From Paenibacillus pinihumi DSM 23905 = JCM 16419 (GTDB taxonomy: Bacteria; Bacillota; Bacilli; Paenibacillales; Paenibacillaceae): 64,000 nucleotides of DNA. The stretch spans positions 62,001 to 126,000 of the forward strand of contig NZ_AULX01000018.1 in the NCBI RefSeq assembly GCF_000422505.1. The letters are read 5' to 3'. Position 1 is the stretch's first letter. The number at the start of each line of letters is the position of its first letter. Shown piece after piece: positions 1 to 9,732 of the stretch. The translations under genes were made by a program, and so were the position numbers. Under the pieces are notes generated by a model. That model saw nothing but the letters and a program-made list of their open reading frames with translations. It did no database searches and was not told where the DNA came from.

Positions 1-2
1 AG

Positions 3-3000
3 GAAAATGAGCTGTACTCACAAGGGACGGCAATGATCGGTACGGAACAGGAGCAGCCCCGCCTTGCATTGGAGAAGCTGATTCACCAGTCCCGTCCTAG
101 CCGGTGGAGCGCAGGGGAGTACTATACGGCCTTTCAAAATTGCGGTTTGTCATATGGAGCGGAGCACCGCTGTATGGAGAGCGTTCACCTGGGCACAGAC
201 ACCGTTTTGGTGAAGCTCCGGTTGCCTGTAAGCGATGGAGCAGCTTCAAATGCCGCATACGGGGATTCGTATATGCTGCACCCGGGTTTATTGGATTCCG
301 CTCTGCAGGCGACACTTGTTCTTAACCATCCGGCCAGCCCAAGCTCTGACGAAATGCCGGAGCTCCCTTTGATGATCCCGTATTCCTTGCAGGAGCTGCA
401 AATATACGGCAAGGCTGCACCTGCAATGTGGGCCGTCGTCCGGCATAGTACAAGCGGGCCTTCTGCCGAAAATGTCCGGGCCTTTGACATCGATATTTGC
501 GATGAAGAGGGGCTGGTGCTTTGGCGTGTCCGGCAGTTGACGGCGGCAGCGTTAAAGCCGGAAGAGAAGGCGGCTGATTTGGGCGTGCTTCTCTATGAGC
601 CTATTTGGCGTGAATGCAGTTTGACTTCACCAATTTCACCACAAAGCGTTTTGCCGCTGCGGCATTCTGTTTTGCTCTGCGGGCGGGATCATGCGGACCT
701 TCAAAGAGTAGAAGCGCAGTTGCCAGGCATCAGCTGCCAGGCTTTGCGGTCAGAGGAGCGTCATGAGGGATTGCAATTCCAGGAGTATGCCATTCAGCTT
801 CTGGAGCAGATTCAGCATATTCTGGCTGCAGGCGGAACAGGCAAAGCGCTGTTGCAGGTCGCTGTTCCTTCATCAGGCAGCGGCAAGCTTCTTGCAGGGT
901 TGAGCGGAATGCTCAGAACCGCACATCTGGAGCACCCTCGCCTGTTGTGGCAGCTCATTGAACTTGAGCCTGAGCTGACGGCAACTGAGATTGCAAGCAC
1001 ATTGCAGGCCAATGCGGGCTGCCTGGAGGATCTTCATATTCGCTACAGCAACGGCAAGCGGTATGTGAAGGACTGGCAGGAACAAGCTGCTCTCCGTCAT
1101 TCCGGCACGAACCCTTGGCGGAATGACGGGGTATATGTCATTACGGGAGGCGCCGGAGGCTTGGGGATAATCGTTGCCAAAGATATTGTAACCCGCGCCC
1201 CTCAGGCAACGCTGGTGCTGACCGGGCGTTCGGGGCCGGAGCAGGCGACGGTGCAAGACAAGCTGGCTGTGCTGCAAGCTGAGGCGCCTCTTGCCACTAT
1301 TGATTATGTACAGGCAGACGTGTCAGACCGTGACCAGGCAGACAGCCTTGTGGAGCGTATCCATACCTGTTACGGGGCATTACACGGTATTATTCACAGC
1401 GCCGGTGTAACACGGGACAGCTACCTGCTTAAAAAGGTGCCGCAGGAGCTGAAGGACGTATTTGCACCAAAGGTATCAGGTGCCGTCAATCTTGATTTGG
1501 CGAGCCGCCATCTCCCGCTTGAGCAATTTATTATTTTTGGCTCGATTGCCGGATCGCTGGGCAATGCCGGGCAGGCTGACTATGCAGCGGCTAACGCTTT
1601 TGCAGCGGCCTATGCGGATTACCGGGCAGAAGCTGTCCGCGCAGGGCTTTGCGCCGGGAAGACATTGACGATCGACTGGCCGCTTTGGCAGGAGGGCGGG
1701 ATGCTTGTCGATGCAGAGAATGAGGAGCGGCTGCGCCGCCATATCGGCATCATTCCGATGAGTTCCGCGACCGGCTTGCGGGCGCTGTCCGACGGCCTGT
1801 CTCTTCCGGGTTCCCGCTTGATTGTATTGGGAGGGGACTTGAAGCGGATAAGAGAGAGAGTCACAGCGAATGAGAAAGGTGCCGGACACGCCATAATGCC
1901 GGGCGGCTGGAACGAGGCAGCGGCTTTGGTTGCAAGCGGCAGTAGCGACGGCATACCGGCGGACAAAGCATCTGTCGCGGCAGCGATGGAGGATGCGCTC
2001 GGCCAACTGGTATCCCAATTGCTTAAAGTACAGCTTCAAGATATTGAGCCTCAGCTTAACCTGAGTGATTACGGCTTCGATTCGGTCACCTTCACGGAGC
2101 TGACAAACCGGTTGAACGAACAGTTCCATGTTGAATTGACACCTGCGATTTTCTTTGAATATGCAACGATTCAAAGCTTTGCCGGCTATATGGCCGAGGA
2201 GCATCGCGAGCGTGTTGAAGCGTTGTTGCTGTCCGGCCCGGCTTCCAATAAGAAGCCTTCTGAAATCCCGGCGAGAACGGATGCTGCAAAAGCTGCACCA
2301 TTGCCGTCATCCACAAGCCGGTTTGTCAAGGAAGGTTCCGCTAAACAATCTGTACAGGCTCAGCAGGCAAGAACAGGCGGCCGGATGGAGCCCCTCCGTT
2401 CCTATTCGGGTGAAGATCGACTGAAGCACGAGCCGATTGCAATTGTCGGCATGAGCGGAAAATTTCCGATGGCAGATGATTTGGAGGCGCTATGGGCGAA
2501 CCTGCTGCAGGGCCGCAATTGTATTTCTGAAATTCCGGCCGAACGCTGGGACTGGCGTTCCTATTTCGGTAATCCTGAGGCGGAAGCGAACAAGTCCAAT
2601 GTAAAATGGGGCGGCTTCATAAACGGGATTGAAGAATTTGATCCGCAATTTTTCGGTATTTCCCCCCGGGAGGCAGAGCTCATGGATCCGCAGCAGCGGC
2701 TGCTGATGACTTATGCGTGGAAGGCCATTGAGGATGCCGGCTATGCGGCAAGCAGACTGGCGGGGTCAGATACGGGCATATTTGTCGGTACTGCCGGCAG
2801 TGGCTATGGGGAGCGCATTTACAGGTCGGGCATGCCGATCGAAGGATATACCTCAACAGGTACCGTATCCTCAGTAGGCCCGAACCGAATGAGCTATTTC
2901 CTTGACCTCCACGGTCCGAGCGAGCCGATTGAAACAGCATGCTCCAGCTCACTGGTGGCGATTGACCGGGCCGTCACAGCCATCCAGAACGGCGTTTGCC

Positions 3001-5426
3001 GCATGGCGGTTGCAGGTGGAGTCAATACGCTGGTTGCGCCAGAGCCGCATATAAGCTTCAATAGAGCCGGCATGCTGAGTGAGGACGGGCGCTGCAAGAC
3101 ATTCTCGAGTGAAGCCAATGGTTATGTTCGCGGCGAGGGAGTCGGGATGCTGGTGCTCAAAAGTCTGGCTGATGCAGAAGCGGACGGCGATTATATTCAT
3201 GGCGTCATTCGTGCGACGGCTGTTAATCACGGAGGGAGAGCGCAATCTCTGACGGCACCGAATCCGAAAGCCCAAGCGGCGCTGCTGCAAAAAGCCTATG
3301 AAAAGGCCGGGATAGACCCGCGTACCGTAACGTACATCGAGGCGCACGGGACAGGTACCGCGCTCGGAGACCCGATTGAAATCAACGGGTTGAAAGCAGC
3401 GTTCCAGAATTTGTATGAACATCATGGATTGGAATTGGAGAGCGAGCCGCATTGCGGGCTCGGTTCAATCAAGACGAGTATCGGACATTTGGAACTTGCC
3501 GCCGGTGTCGCAGGGGTTATAAAGGTGCTGCTGCAGATGAAGCATAAAACACTTGTACAGAGCCTGCATTGTGACCAGATAAACCCGTACATTCAATTGC
3601 AGGACAGTCCATTCTATATCGTGAGGCAGAGCCGGGAATGGCCGGCGCTTAGCGACGAGCGCGGACAGGCAGTTCCACGGCGGGCGGGGGTCAGTTCCTT
3701 CGGCTTCGGCGGTGTCAACGCACATGCTGTCATAGAAGAATATATTCCGCCGCAACTGCCACCGCAGGCTAACATGCCGGGGGACAAAAAGGATGTTGTC
3801 ATTGTGCTTTCGGCCAGGAGCGAGGAGCGCCTGCGCGATTTGGCCGGGGAGTGGCTGTCATATTTGGCAGCCGGCAAACTTGAGGATGTCTGCCTGACGG
3901 ATGCTGCCTATACGCTCCAGACGGGCCGGAGCGCTTTTGAAGAAAGACTGGGCGTTGTTGTCGGGTTTGTTCAGGAGCTTGCTGACAAACTCAAGCTTTA
4001 TATCGAAGGTGAGACATCCATTCCCGGCCTGTACCGGGATCATTCCAAACGGAGCAAGGATATCGTGTCTTTGTTTGCAGATGATGATCTCAAGTCTGCT
4101 ATTGAGAGCTGGTTTGACAAAGGCAAGCATCATAAGCTGGCGGAAATTTGGGCGCGCGGGCTGGATATTGACTGGAGTCCGTTGTACGGCAGCAGCAAGC
4201 GGCAGCGTCTGAGTCTGCCGACGTATGCATTTGCGCGTGAACGCTATTGGATCGGGCAGCGTAAGCCGCAACTTCAACCGCAGCTTCAACCGCAGCTTAC
4301 GGTCGGCCTGGCCCAATCCAGGATGCACAGCGAGCCTTCTCCATCTGAAAGCTTGAACAAGTCTGCCATTCAGGAAGTCACGACTGAAGCACGTGAGTTG
4401 CTCAATAAGCCGACAGGAATTAAACTCCAGCCTCCCCATGCAGGTTTCTCAGGGGCCTTGCCAGACAAGCCTTCCGGCATTGCACCTGTAACGCTCCGCT
4501 CTCCGGGGCAATCAGCGATGGAAGGAGCTTTCAACATGGCAGGGGGGCAGAACACAGGGACATTCAATACGATAGCACCTGGACCGGAACCACGCGAAAT
4601 GGTGAAAGCTTTTGGGAGTGTCGGCCAAGAGCCTCAAAGTCCTGAGGCAGCTGCTGGTCGGGAAGACACTCAAGCGACGATACGGCGCCTGCAGCAAGAG
4701 CTGTCTGCAAGTCTGGCAGAGGCGCTGTACCTGAATGAAGCGGCTATCGATATGGACAAGCCTTTTACAGATATGGGACTGGATTCGATTGTTGGTGTTG
4801 AATGGATGCGCACGATCAATCGCCGGTACGGAACGGATATTTCGGCCACCAAGGTATATGACTACCCGAATTTGCGCACATTGGCTTCCTATTTGGCACA
4901 GCAGGTGCAAGCCGTAAATGTCCCGGGGAGCCCTGCTTCTGCAGAAGCACAAAGTGTAACTGTATCAAATGGAAAGGTTTCTCAGCAGCACGTTCATGCA
5001 AAAAGTCAGGGAGAAGAGGCGCTTATGAGCGGTCTGGTGGAGAAGCTGGCGGATAGTCTGGCCGACGCCCTCTATCTGGATCGCGGGAAGATAGACACCG
5101 GCGCGAAGTTTAATGAATTGGGGCTTGATTCCATTGTAGGCGTTGAATGGTTGAGAACTATCAACCGCCTGTTTAATACTGCAATACCTGTAACGAAGGT
5201 ATACGATTATCCGACCATTAACGAGTTCGCCCGCTACTTGTCAACCTATGTACAGCCTTCACAAGGGGCCTTCACAAGCGGAGCACAAGTACCGGCTGCA
5301 GACAGCAGTCATTCCCGGACAGCAGGAGGCAAGCAATCGGTGGACGATGTGCTCCAGCAGGTACAGTCTGGCAAACTTGACATTCAGCAGGCAGAGAAGC
5401 TGCTTATTGCATTAGGAGGAATTTAA
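3..5426 (+). CDS. Trans-AT polyketide synthase, 5'-partial (DH-KR-ACP-KS-ACP-ACP)
   Basis: The frame is open to the left edge, so the true start lies outside the window. Counting from the first in-window ATG at 33, the order is: C-terminal half of a DH domain (HPGLLDSALQ near residue 85, catalytic Asp), KR (GGAGGLG near 372, Ser-Tyr-Asn triad near 503-520), ACP (Ser684 in GFDS), KS (Cys970 in TACSSS, His1105 in EAHGTGT, third His in SIGHLE), then two tandem ACPs (Ser1585, Ser1700) both reading GLDSIVGVEW. A Trp six residues after the carrier Ser marks ACPs that receive beta-branches. There is no AT domain, so malonyl loading in trans is expected. The C-terminus ends in a short helical docking-like tail (DDVLQQVQSGKLDIQQAEKL). 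The HMGS cassette starts 2 bp downstream. The Asp in HSAGVTRD of the KR suggests a B-type (D-hydroxy) reductase; this is an inference. Confidence 0.95.
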   Translation, partial: ENELYSQGTAMIGTEQEQPRLALEKLIHQSRPSRWSAGEYYTAFQNCGLSYGAEHRCMESVHLGTDTVLVKLRLPVSDGAASNAAYGDSYMLHPGLLDSALQATLVLNHPASPSSDEMPELPLMIPYSLQELQIYGKAAPAMWAVVRHSTSGPSAENVRAFDIDICDEEGLVLWRVRQLTAAALKPEEKAADLGVLLYEPIWRECSLTSPISPQSVLPLRHSVLLCGRDHADLQRVEAQLPGISCQALRSEERHEGLQFQEYAIQLLEQIQHILAAGGTGKALLQVAVPSSGSGKLLAGLSGMLRTAHLEHPRLLWQLIELEPELTATEIASTLQANAGCLEDLHIRYSNGKRYVKDWQEQAALRHSGTNPWRNDGVYVITGGAGGLGIIVAKDIVTRAPQATLVLTGRSGPEQATVQDKLAVLQAEAPLATIDYVQADVSDRDQADSLVERIHTCYGALHGIIHSAGVTRDSYLLKKVPQELKDVFAPKVSGAVNLDLASRHLPLEQFIIFGSIAGSLGNAGQADYAAANAFAAAYADYRAEAVRAGLCAGKTLTIDWPLWQEGGMLVDAENEERLRRHIGIIPMSSATGLRALSDGLSLPGSRLIVLGGDLKRIRERVTANEKGAGHAIMPGGWNEAAALVASGSSDGIPADKASVAAAMEDALGQLVSQLLKVQLQDIEPQLNLSDYGFDSVTFTELTNRLNEQFHVELTPAIFFEYATIQSFAGYMAEEHRERVEALLLSGPASNKKPSEIPARTDAAKAAPLPSSTSRFVKEGSAKQSVQAQQARTGGRMEPLRSYSGEDRLKHEPIAIVGMSGKFPMADDLEALWANLLQGRNCISEIPAERWDWRSYFGNPEAEANKSNVKWGGFINGIEEFDPQFFGISPREAELMDPQQRLLMTYAWKAIEDAGYAASRLAGSDTGIFVGTAGSGYGERIYRSGMPIEGYTSTGTVSSVGPNRMSYFLDLHGPSEPIETACSSSLVAIDRAVTAIQNGVCRMAVAGGVNTLVAPEPHISFNRAGMLSEDGRCKTFSSEANGYVRGEGVGMLVLKSLADAEADGDYIHGVIRATAVNHGGRAQSLTAPNPKAQAALLQKAYEKAGIDPRTVTYIEAHGTGTALGDPIEINGLKAAFQNLYEHHGLELESEPHCGLGSIKTSIGHLELAAGVAGVIKVLLQMKHKTLVQSLHCDQINPYIQLQDSPFYIVRQSREWPALSDERGQAVPRRAGVSSFGFGGVNAHAVIEEYIPPQLPPQANMPGDKKDVVIVLSARSEERLRDLAGEWLSYLAAGKLEDVCLTDAAYTLQTGRSAFEERLGVVVGFVQELADKLKLYIEGETSIPGLYRDHSKRSKDIVSLFADDDLKSAIESWFDKGKHHKLAEIWARGLDIDWSPLYGSSKRQRLSLPTYAFARERYWIGQRKPQLQPQLQPQLTVGLAQSRMHSEPSPSESLNKSAIQEVTTEARELLNKPTGIKLQPPHAGFSGALPDKPSGIAPVTLRSPGQSAMEGAFNMAGGQNTGTFNTIAPGPEPREMVKAFGSVGQEPQSPEAAAGREDTQATIRRLQQELSASLAEALYLNEAAIDMDKPFTDMGLDSIVGVEWMRTINRRYGTDISATKVYDYPNLRTLASYLAQQVQAVNVPGSPASAEAQSVTVSNGKVSQQHVHAKSQGEEALMSGLVEKLADSLADALYLDRGKIDTGAKFNELGLDSIVGVEWLRTINRLFNTAIPVTKVYDYPTINEFARYLSTYVQPSQGAFTSGAQVPAADSSHSRTAGGKQSVDDVLQQVQSGKLDIQQAEKLLIALGGI

Positions 5427-5428
5427 AA

Positions 5429-5677
5429 ATGACGAAGGAAACGATATTTAACATTATTGTGAATCATAGCCGCGAGCTGCTTCCCGAGCTGGAAGACTAT
5501 ACGTTCCAGTTTACGGACCGGCTTGCGGACCTGGGGGCCAACTCGGTAGACCGGGCAGAAATCGTCATGATGACGATGGAATCCTTATCGCTGCAAATCC
5601 CGCGTGTCGAATTATTCGGGGCAAGCAATATAGGTGAATTGGTGGACATTATTTATGACAAATTACAGCTCGTCTGA
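5429..5677 (+). CDS. Donor acyl carrier protein of the HMGS cassette (AcpK-type)
   Basis: This is an 82-residue free-standing ACP whose carrier Ser lies in LGANSVDRAEIVMM, the form typical of AcpK/MupD-like donor ACPs. In known cassettes it carries malonyl, which the Ser-type KS decarboxylates to acetyl-ACP for HMGS. It begins 2 bp after the PKS stop, with GGAGG in the end of the PKS coding sequence as ribosome binding site. Its 3' end overlaps the start of the next gene, which suggests translational coupling. The family assignment is strong; the exact partner ACPs are inferred from gene order. Confidence 0.93.
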   Translation: MTKETIFNIIVNHSRELLPELEDYTFQFTDRLADLGANSVDRAEIVMMTMESLSLQIPRVELFGASNIGELVDIIYDKLQLV

Positions 5678-6881
5678 TGTCTGGATTACCGGTGCGGGAG
5701 TTTCATCTGCCGTAGGGCAAGGGAAAGAAGCCTTTGCGGAGGCCCTCTTCCGCGGGGACCATGCATTCGGGATCATGCGGCGGCCAGGCAGGCAAAAAGA
5801 TACGCAATTCATCGGGGCTGAACTCGCACCTTTGGCACCGGGAAGCCGAATTTCCCGGCGATTATGGCGGGGAGCCTCGCTAACTGCACAGGCCGCCCTT
5901 GTTACACTGCTGGAAGCCTGGGAAGAGGCAGGGCTGGACAATATGGACCCGGCTCGCATCGGTTTGATTATAGGCGGTTCCAATGTTCAGCAGCGGGAAC
6001 AATTGCTGACGTATGCGAGCTATGCTGACCGCCCTTTGTATACGAAGCCGACCTACGGTCTGACTTTTATGGACAGCGACCTGTGCGGGCTCTGTACGGA
6101 GCAGTTCCAAATCAGGGGATTTGCTTATACGATGGGCGGCGCCTCGGCGAGCGGTCAAGCGGCGGTAATAGCCGGAGCTGAAGCGATTCGTTCAGGGCAA
6201 GCCGACGTTGTCGTTGCCATTGGCGCATTAATGGACTTGTCCTATTTGGAGTGTCAAGCGTTCAGCTCGCTGGGCGCAATGGGATCGGAGCGGTATGCCG
6301 GTGACCCGGCTTCCGCCTCGCGCCCCTTTGACCGTCAGCGGGATGGTTTCATCTATGGCGAGGCCTGTGGCGCCATCGTGCTTGAGCGCGCGGAACATGC
6401 TGCCAGCCGGGGGCAGCAGCCTCTGGCGCGAGTGGCCGGCTGGGGAATATCTGCGGATGGCAACCGCAATCCGAATCCGTCCGCAGAAGGAGAGGCGCGG
6501 GCTGTAAATCAGGCTCTGGCTTCCTCAGGGGTGAATGCGCGGGCAATAGATTATATCAATATGCATGGAACAGGCTCAATAATCGGAGATGAAATTGAAT
6601 TACAGGTGATCAGAGACAGCGGCCTTGAAAATGCCTGTCTCAATGCAACGAAGTCAATAACCGGACATGGTCTGAGTGCGGCCGGTAATGTTGAGCTGGT
6701 GGCTACACTGCTCCAGATGAAGGCATCCCGGCTGCATCCGACCCGCAATTTACAGGACCCGATTGATGCCGGACTGCGCTGGGTTGCCGGACAGGCAATC
6801 GGGCATGAAGTGCAGCACGCTTTAAATTTGAGCATGGGATTTGGCGGTATGAACACAGCTGTCATTTTGCAGCGAATCTGA
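5655..6881 (+). CDS. Decarboxylating ketosynthase-like protein (KS with Cys replaced by Ser)
   Basis: This 408-residue free-standing KS-fold protein has the nucleophile position in GGASASG as Ser164 instead of Cys, while both histidines are kept (MHGTGS His304, TGHGLS His338). This is the diagnostic pattern of the PksF-type enzyme that decarboxylates malonyl-ACP to acetyl-ACP for beta-branching. An upstream in-frame ATG at 5634 gives a longer protein, but residues before MTNYSSS are not family-like and lie inside the ACP gene. I therefore chose ATG 5655, which overlaps the ACP stop by 23 bp. It lies in the middle of a complete cassette. Confidence 0.92.
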   Translation: MTNYSSSDVWITGAGVSSAVGQGKEAFAEALFRGDHAFGIMRRPGRQKDTQFIGAELAPLAPGSRISRRLWRGASLTAQAALVTLLEAWEEAGLDNMDPARIGLIIGGSNVQQREQLLTYASYADRPLYTKPTYGLTFMDSDLCGLCTEQFQIRGFAYTMGGASASGQAAVIAGAEAIRSGQADVVVAIGALMDLSYLECQAFSSLGAMGSERYAGDPASASRPFDRQRDGFIYGEACGAIVLERAEHAASRGQQPLARVAGWGISADGNRNPNPSAEGEARAVNQALASSGVNARAIDYINMHGTGSIIGDEIELQVIRDSGLENACLNATKSITGHGLSAAGNVELVATLLQMKASRLHPTRNLQDPIDAGLRWVAGQAIGHEVQHALNLSMGFGGMNTAVILQRI

Positions 6882-6903
6882 ATGGGGGTAGGGTAGAGTC
6901 CAG

Positions 6904-8169
6904 ATGATTGCAGCGGGAATAGAAGTAATGAATGCCTTTGGCGGAACTGCAAGCCTAAATGTGATGGAGCTGGCCAAGTATCGGAAGCTGGATACGGCCC
7001 GGTTTGAGAACTTATTAATGTTGGAAAAAACGGTGGCATTGCCGAATGAGGACCCGGTCACATTCGCGGTCAATGCAGCCAAGCCGCTTATTGACAGGAT
7101 GTCCGAAGCGGAGAAAAATCGCATTGAAATGCTGATTACCTGCACGGAATCAGGCATAGATTTTGGGAAATCCATCAGCACGTATGTGCATCACTATTTG
7201 GGCTTGTCCCGCAACTGCCGGTTATTTGAAATTAAGCAAGCCTGTTACGCAGGGACGGCTGGCTTGCAGATGGCGGTCAATTTTGTATTGTCGCAGGTAT
7301 CCCCGGGAGCGAAGGTGCTGGTTGTAGCCACTGATATCTCCCGGCATTTAAAAGCTGAGGATGGAGATCCGCTTGCGCCGGACTGGTCCTTTGTAGAACC
7401 TAGCGGCGGGGCAGGTGCTGTAGCGATGATTGTATCGGAGCAGCCCTATGTATTCCAGATTGATCCGGGAGCTAACGGCTATTACGGATATGAGGTCATG
7501 GATACTTGCCGCCCGGTGCCGGACAGTGAGGCGGGAGATGCCGATTTGTCGCTGTTGTCTTATCTCGACTGCTGCGAGCAAACCTATCTGGAGTATGAGA
7601 GAAGGGTTAGAGGGGCTCACTATCGCGATACGTTTGACTACATGGCTTACCACACCCCCTTTGGAGGGATGGTAAAAGGCGCCCACCGTACGATGATGCG
7701 CAAGATGGTAAAGGCCAAGCCCGCAGAAATAGAAGCGGATTTTGAGAAGCGTGTGCTTCCCGGCCTGTACTATTGCCAGCGCGTAGGAAATATTATGGGA
7801 GCCACCTTATTCCTGGCATTGGCCGGTGTAATTGACAATGGGGACTTTTCCGTTCCGAAACGTGTCGGATTGTTTTCTTACGGCTCCGGATGCAGCTCGG
7901 AATTTTTCAGCGGCATTGTAACTCCTGAAGGACAAGAGCGCCAGCGGCAAATGGACATTGGCCGCAAGCTTGCCGCCCGGTACTCACTGGCGATGGATGA
8001 GTATGAAGCCGTACTGCACGCAAGCAGCATTGTCAGGTTTGGGATACGCAATGTCAAGCTGGATCCGCTCAGCATTCCTCAAGCCGCGAGCAGGCATGAT
8101 GCGCCTTTGCTTGTGCTGGATGAAATCCGTGATTATCACCGCCTGTACAACTGGTCGACTTTCACATGA
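6904..8169 (+). CDS. HMG-CoA synthase family protein for polyketide beta-branching
   Basis: This 421-residue HMG-CoA synthase homolog (PksG/MupH type) has the catalytic Cys114 in QACYAGTAG, preceded by the acid region around TCTESGIDFGKS. In cassettes of this kind it condenses acetyl from the donor ACP onto the beta-keto group of an ACP-bound polyketide. The expected acceptors are the two Trp-signature ACPs encoded upstream. The stop codon overlaps the start of the next gene by 4 bp (ATGA), consistent with one operon. Length and motifs fit the family. Confidence 0.95.
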   Translation: MIAAGIEVMNAFGGTASLNVMELAKYRKLDTARFENLLMLEKTVALPNEDPVTFAVNAAKPLIDRMSEAEKNRIEMLITCTESGIDFGKSISTYVHHYLGLSRNCRLFEIKQACYAGTAGLQMAVNFVLSQVSPGAKVLVVATDISRHLKAEDGDPLAPDWSFVEPSGGAGAVAMIVSEQPYVFQIDPGANGYYGYEVMDTCRPVPDSEAGDADLSLLSYLDCCEQTYLEYERRVRGAHYRDTFDYMAYHTPFGGMVKGAHRTMMRKMVKAKPAEIEADFEKRVLPGLYYCQRVGNIMGATLFLALAGVIDNGDFSVPKRVGLFSYGSGCSSEFFSGIVTPEGQERQRQMDIGRKLAARYSLAMDEYEAVLHASSIVRFGIRNVKLDPLSIPQAASRHDAPLLVLDEIRDYHRLYNWSTFT

Positions 8170-8936
8170 GGACATCGTATGAAACGATCCGTGTCCACAT
8201 GCGGGGCGCAGTAGCGAACATCCAATTGTACCGGCCGGATGCGGACAATGCCATTAATGACCGCATGATCGAAGAGTGCACGGAAGTGCTGGATTATTGT
8301 GCGCAGCAGGTTCAGGTTGTGACACTGGAAGGGCTGCCGGGAGTGTTCTGCTCGGGAGCCGATTTTCACCGTGTGAGCGAGTATCACACTACAGGGACAC
8401 AGGCTCCGGATATTGCCGAACCCCTATATGCATTGTGGGAAAGGCTTGCCGAAGGGCCTTATGTCACAATTGCCCATGTAAAGGGCAAGGTTAATGCCGG
8501 GGGTGTGGGTTTTGCGGCAGCGTGCGATATGGTTATCGCAGATGAAACCGCACAATTCAGCCTTTCCGAAATGCTGTTCGGGCTGTTCCCGGCCTGTGTG
8601 CTGCCTTTCTTAATCCGGCGTGTGGGCTATCAGAGAGCCCATTATATGACGTTATCCACGCAAGCGATTACCGCCGGACAAGCACTCGAGTGGGGGCTTG
8701 CCGATGCTGGCGGCCCGGACAGCGAGCATTTGCTTCGCAGGCATCTGCCCCGGCTGACACGGTTGTCGAAGGAAGCGATTGTTAATTACAAACAGTATAT
8801 GTCCAGACTGCGCAACGATATCACATCCGCCAGAGCCGAGGCTGTTGCCGCGAACCGGCGGATGTTTGCGGATCCGGTCATTGCCGCGCATATCAGCAGA
8901 TATGCCGTGACAGGACAATTTCCATGGGAATCTTAG
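8166..8936 (+). CDS. Enoyl-CoA hydratase-like dehydratase ECH1 (PksH-type)
   Basis: This 256-residue crotonase-fold protein has the oxyanion-hole segment GVFCSGADFHRV and the VNAGGVGFAAACD region. In HMGS cassettes the first ECH dehydrates the HMG-like adduct. It directly follows HMGS with a 4-bp overlap and precedes a second crotonase, the usual HMGS-ECH1-ECH2 order. ECH1 rather than ECH2 is assigned from order and from closer resemblance to PksH; I could not compute similarity scores. Confidence 0.92.
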   Translation: MRTSYETIRVHMRGAVANIQLYRPDADNAINDRMIEECTEVLDYCAQQVQVVTLEGLPGVFCSGADFHRVSEYHTTGTQAPDIAEPLYALWERLAEGPYVTIAHVKGKVNAGGVGFAAACDMVIADETAQFSLSEMLFGLFPACVLPFLIRRVGYQRAHYMTLSTQAITAGQALEWGLADAGGPDSEHLLRRHLPRLTRLSKEAIVNYKQYMSRLRNDITSARAEAVAANRRMFADPVIAAHISRYAVTGQFPWES

Positions 8937-8950
8937 GAGCGAAACCAGTT

Positions 8951-9700
8951 ATGAATGACTCTATTATTCAGTTCATTGAGCTAGAGCCGGGCATTATGCT
9001 GTTGAAAATGGAGGACCGGGAACATAAAAATCTGCTGACCCCGGATATGACCGCTTCTTTACAAGCGGCATTCCGGCAAGCCGGGGATAAGCCGGAATGC
9101 CGTGCCGTCATTTGGACGGGATATGACAGCTACTTCTCGACCGGCGGCACCAAGGAAGGCCTATTGTCTATCCATACCGGACAAGCCGTATTTACAGATG
9201 CATCTGTATTCCAATTGTCACTGGAATGCCCGGTTCCCGTTATTGCGGCGATGCAAGGGCATGCAATCGGGGGCGGTTTGTCCATGGGGCTGTTTGCCGA
9301 CTTCATTGTGTTAAGCCGGGAAAGCGTGTACTCAGCCAACTATATGAAATACGGCTTTACACCCGGCATGGGGGCAACTCTTGTCATGCCTCACAAGCTG
9401 GGTTATCCGCTGGGAAGCGAGATGCTGATGACCGGAAGCGCCTACCGTGGCGCCGACCTGGAGCGGCGCGGGGTTGCATTTCCCGTCGTTGCGAGGGAAG
9501 AAGTGTTGTCCGTTGCGCTGGAGCTGGCTCGTGATCTTGCGCAGAAGCCCCGGGAGTCGCTGGTAACACTCAAGCGCCATCTGACAAAAAATATCCGGGA
9601 GATGCTTCCGTCAATCATTCAGCAGGAGATTGAGATGCACGAGCAGACGATCCACAGGCCAGAGGTTAAAGAGCGAATCATGCAGCTGTTTGGAAATTGA
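8951..9700 (+). CDS. Enoyl-CoA hydratase-like decarboxylase ECH2 (PksI-type)
   Basis: This crotonase-fold protein of 249 residues has motifs recalling PksI (GYDSYFSTGGTKEGLL, AMQGHAIGGGLSMGLFADF, KYGFTPGMGAT). ECH2 decarboxylates the dehydrated intermediate to set the beta-alkyl branch. An earlier ATG at 8924 sits inside the ECH1 gene. I chose ATG 8951 because AGGAG lies at 8935-8939 and the resulting 249 residues match the length I recall for PksI. It closes the beta-branching cassette. Confidence 0.92.
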   Translation: MNDSIIQFIELEPGIMLLKMEDREHKNLLTPDMTASLQAAFRQAGDKPECRAVIWTGYDSYFSTGGTKEGLLSIHTGQAVFTDASVFQLSLECPVPVIAAMQGHAIGGGLSMGLFADFIVLSRESVYSANYMKYGFTPGMGATLVMPHKLGYPLGSEMLMTGSAYRGADLERRGVAFPVVAREEVLSVALELARDLAQKPRESLVTLKRHLTKNIREMLPSIIQQEIEMHEQTIHRPEVKERIMQLFGN

Positions 9701-9732
9701 GTTATCAAATTGACAGTTAAAGAGGGAGAGAA

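Noticed and set aside
1476-2204. Long open frame (242 codons) on the - strand within the first PKS gene
   Set aside because: It is antisense to KR-ACP coding sequence, has no ribosome binding site, and its composition (Arg/Cys/Gln-rich) is that of a shadow frame.
5634-5654. Earlier ATG for the Ser-type KS
   Set aside because: It adds seven residues unlike the family inside the ACP gene; ATG 5655 gives the expected N-terminus.
5655-6881. Reading this KS as an elongating ketosynthase or a degraded pseudogene
   Set aside because: The Cys-to-Ser change with both histidines kept is the known decarboxylase form of HMGS cassettes, so it is functional, not decayed.
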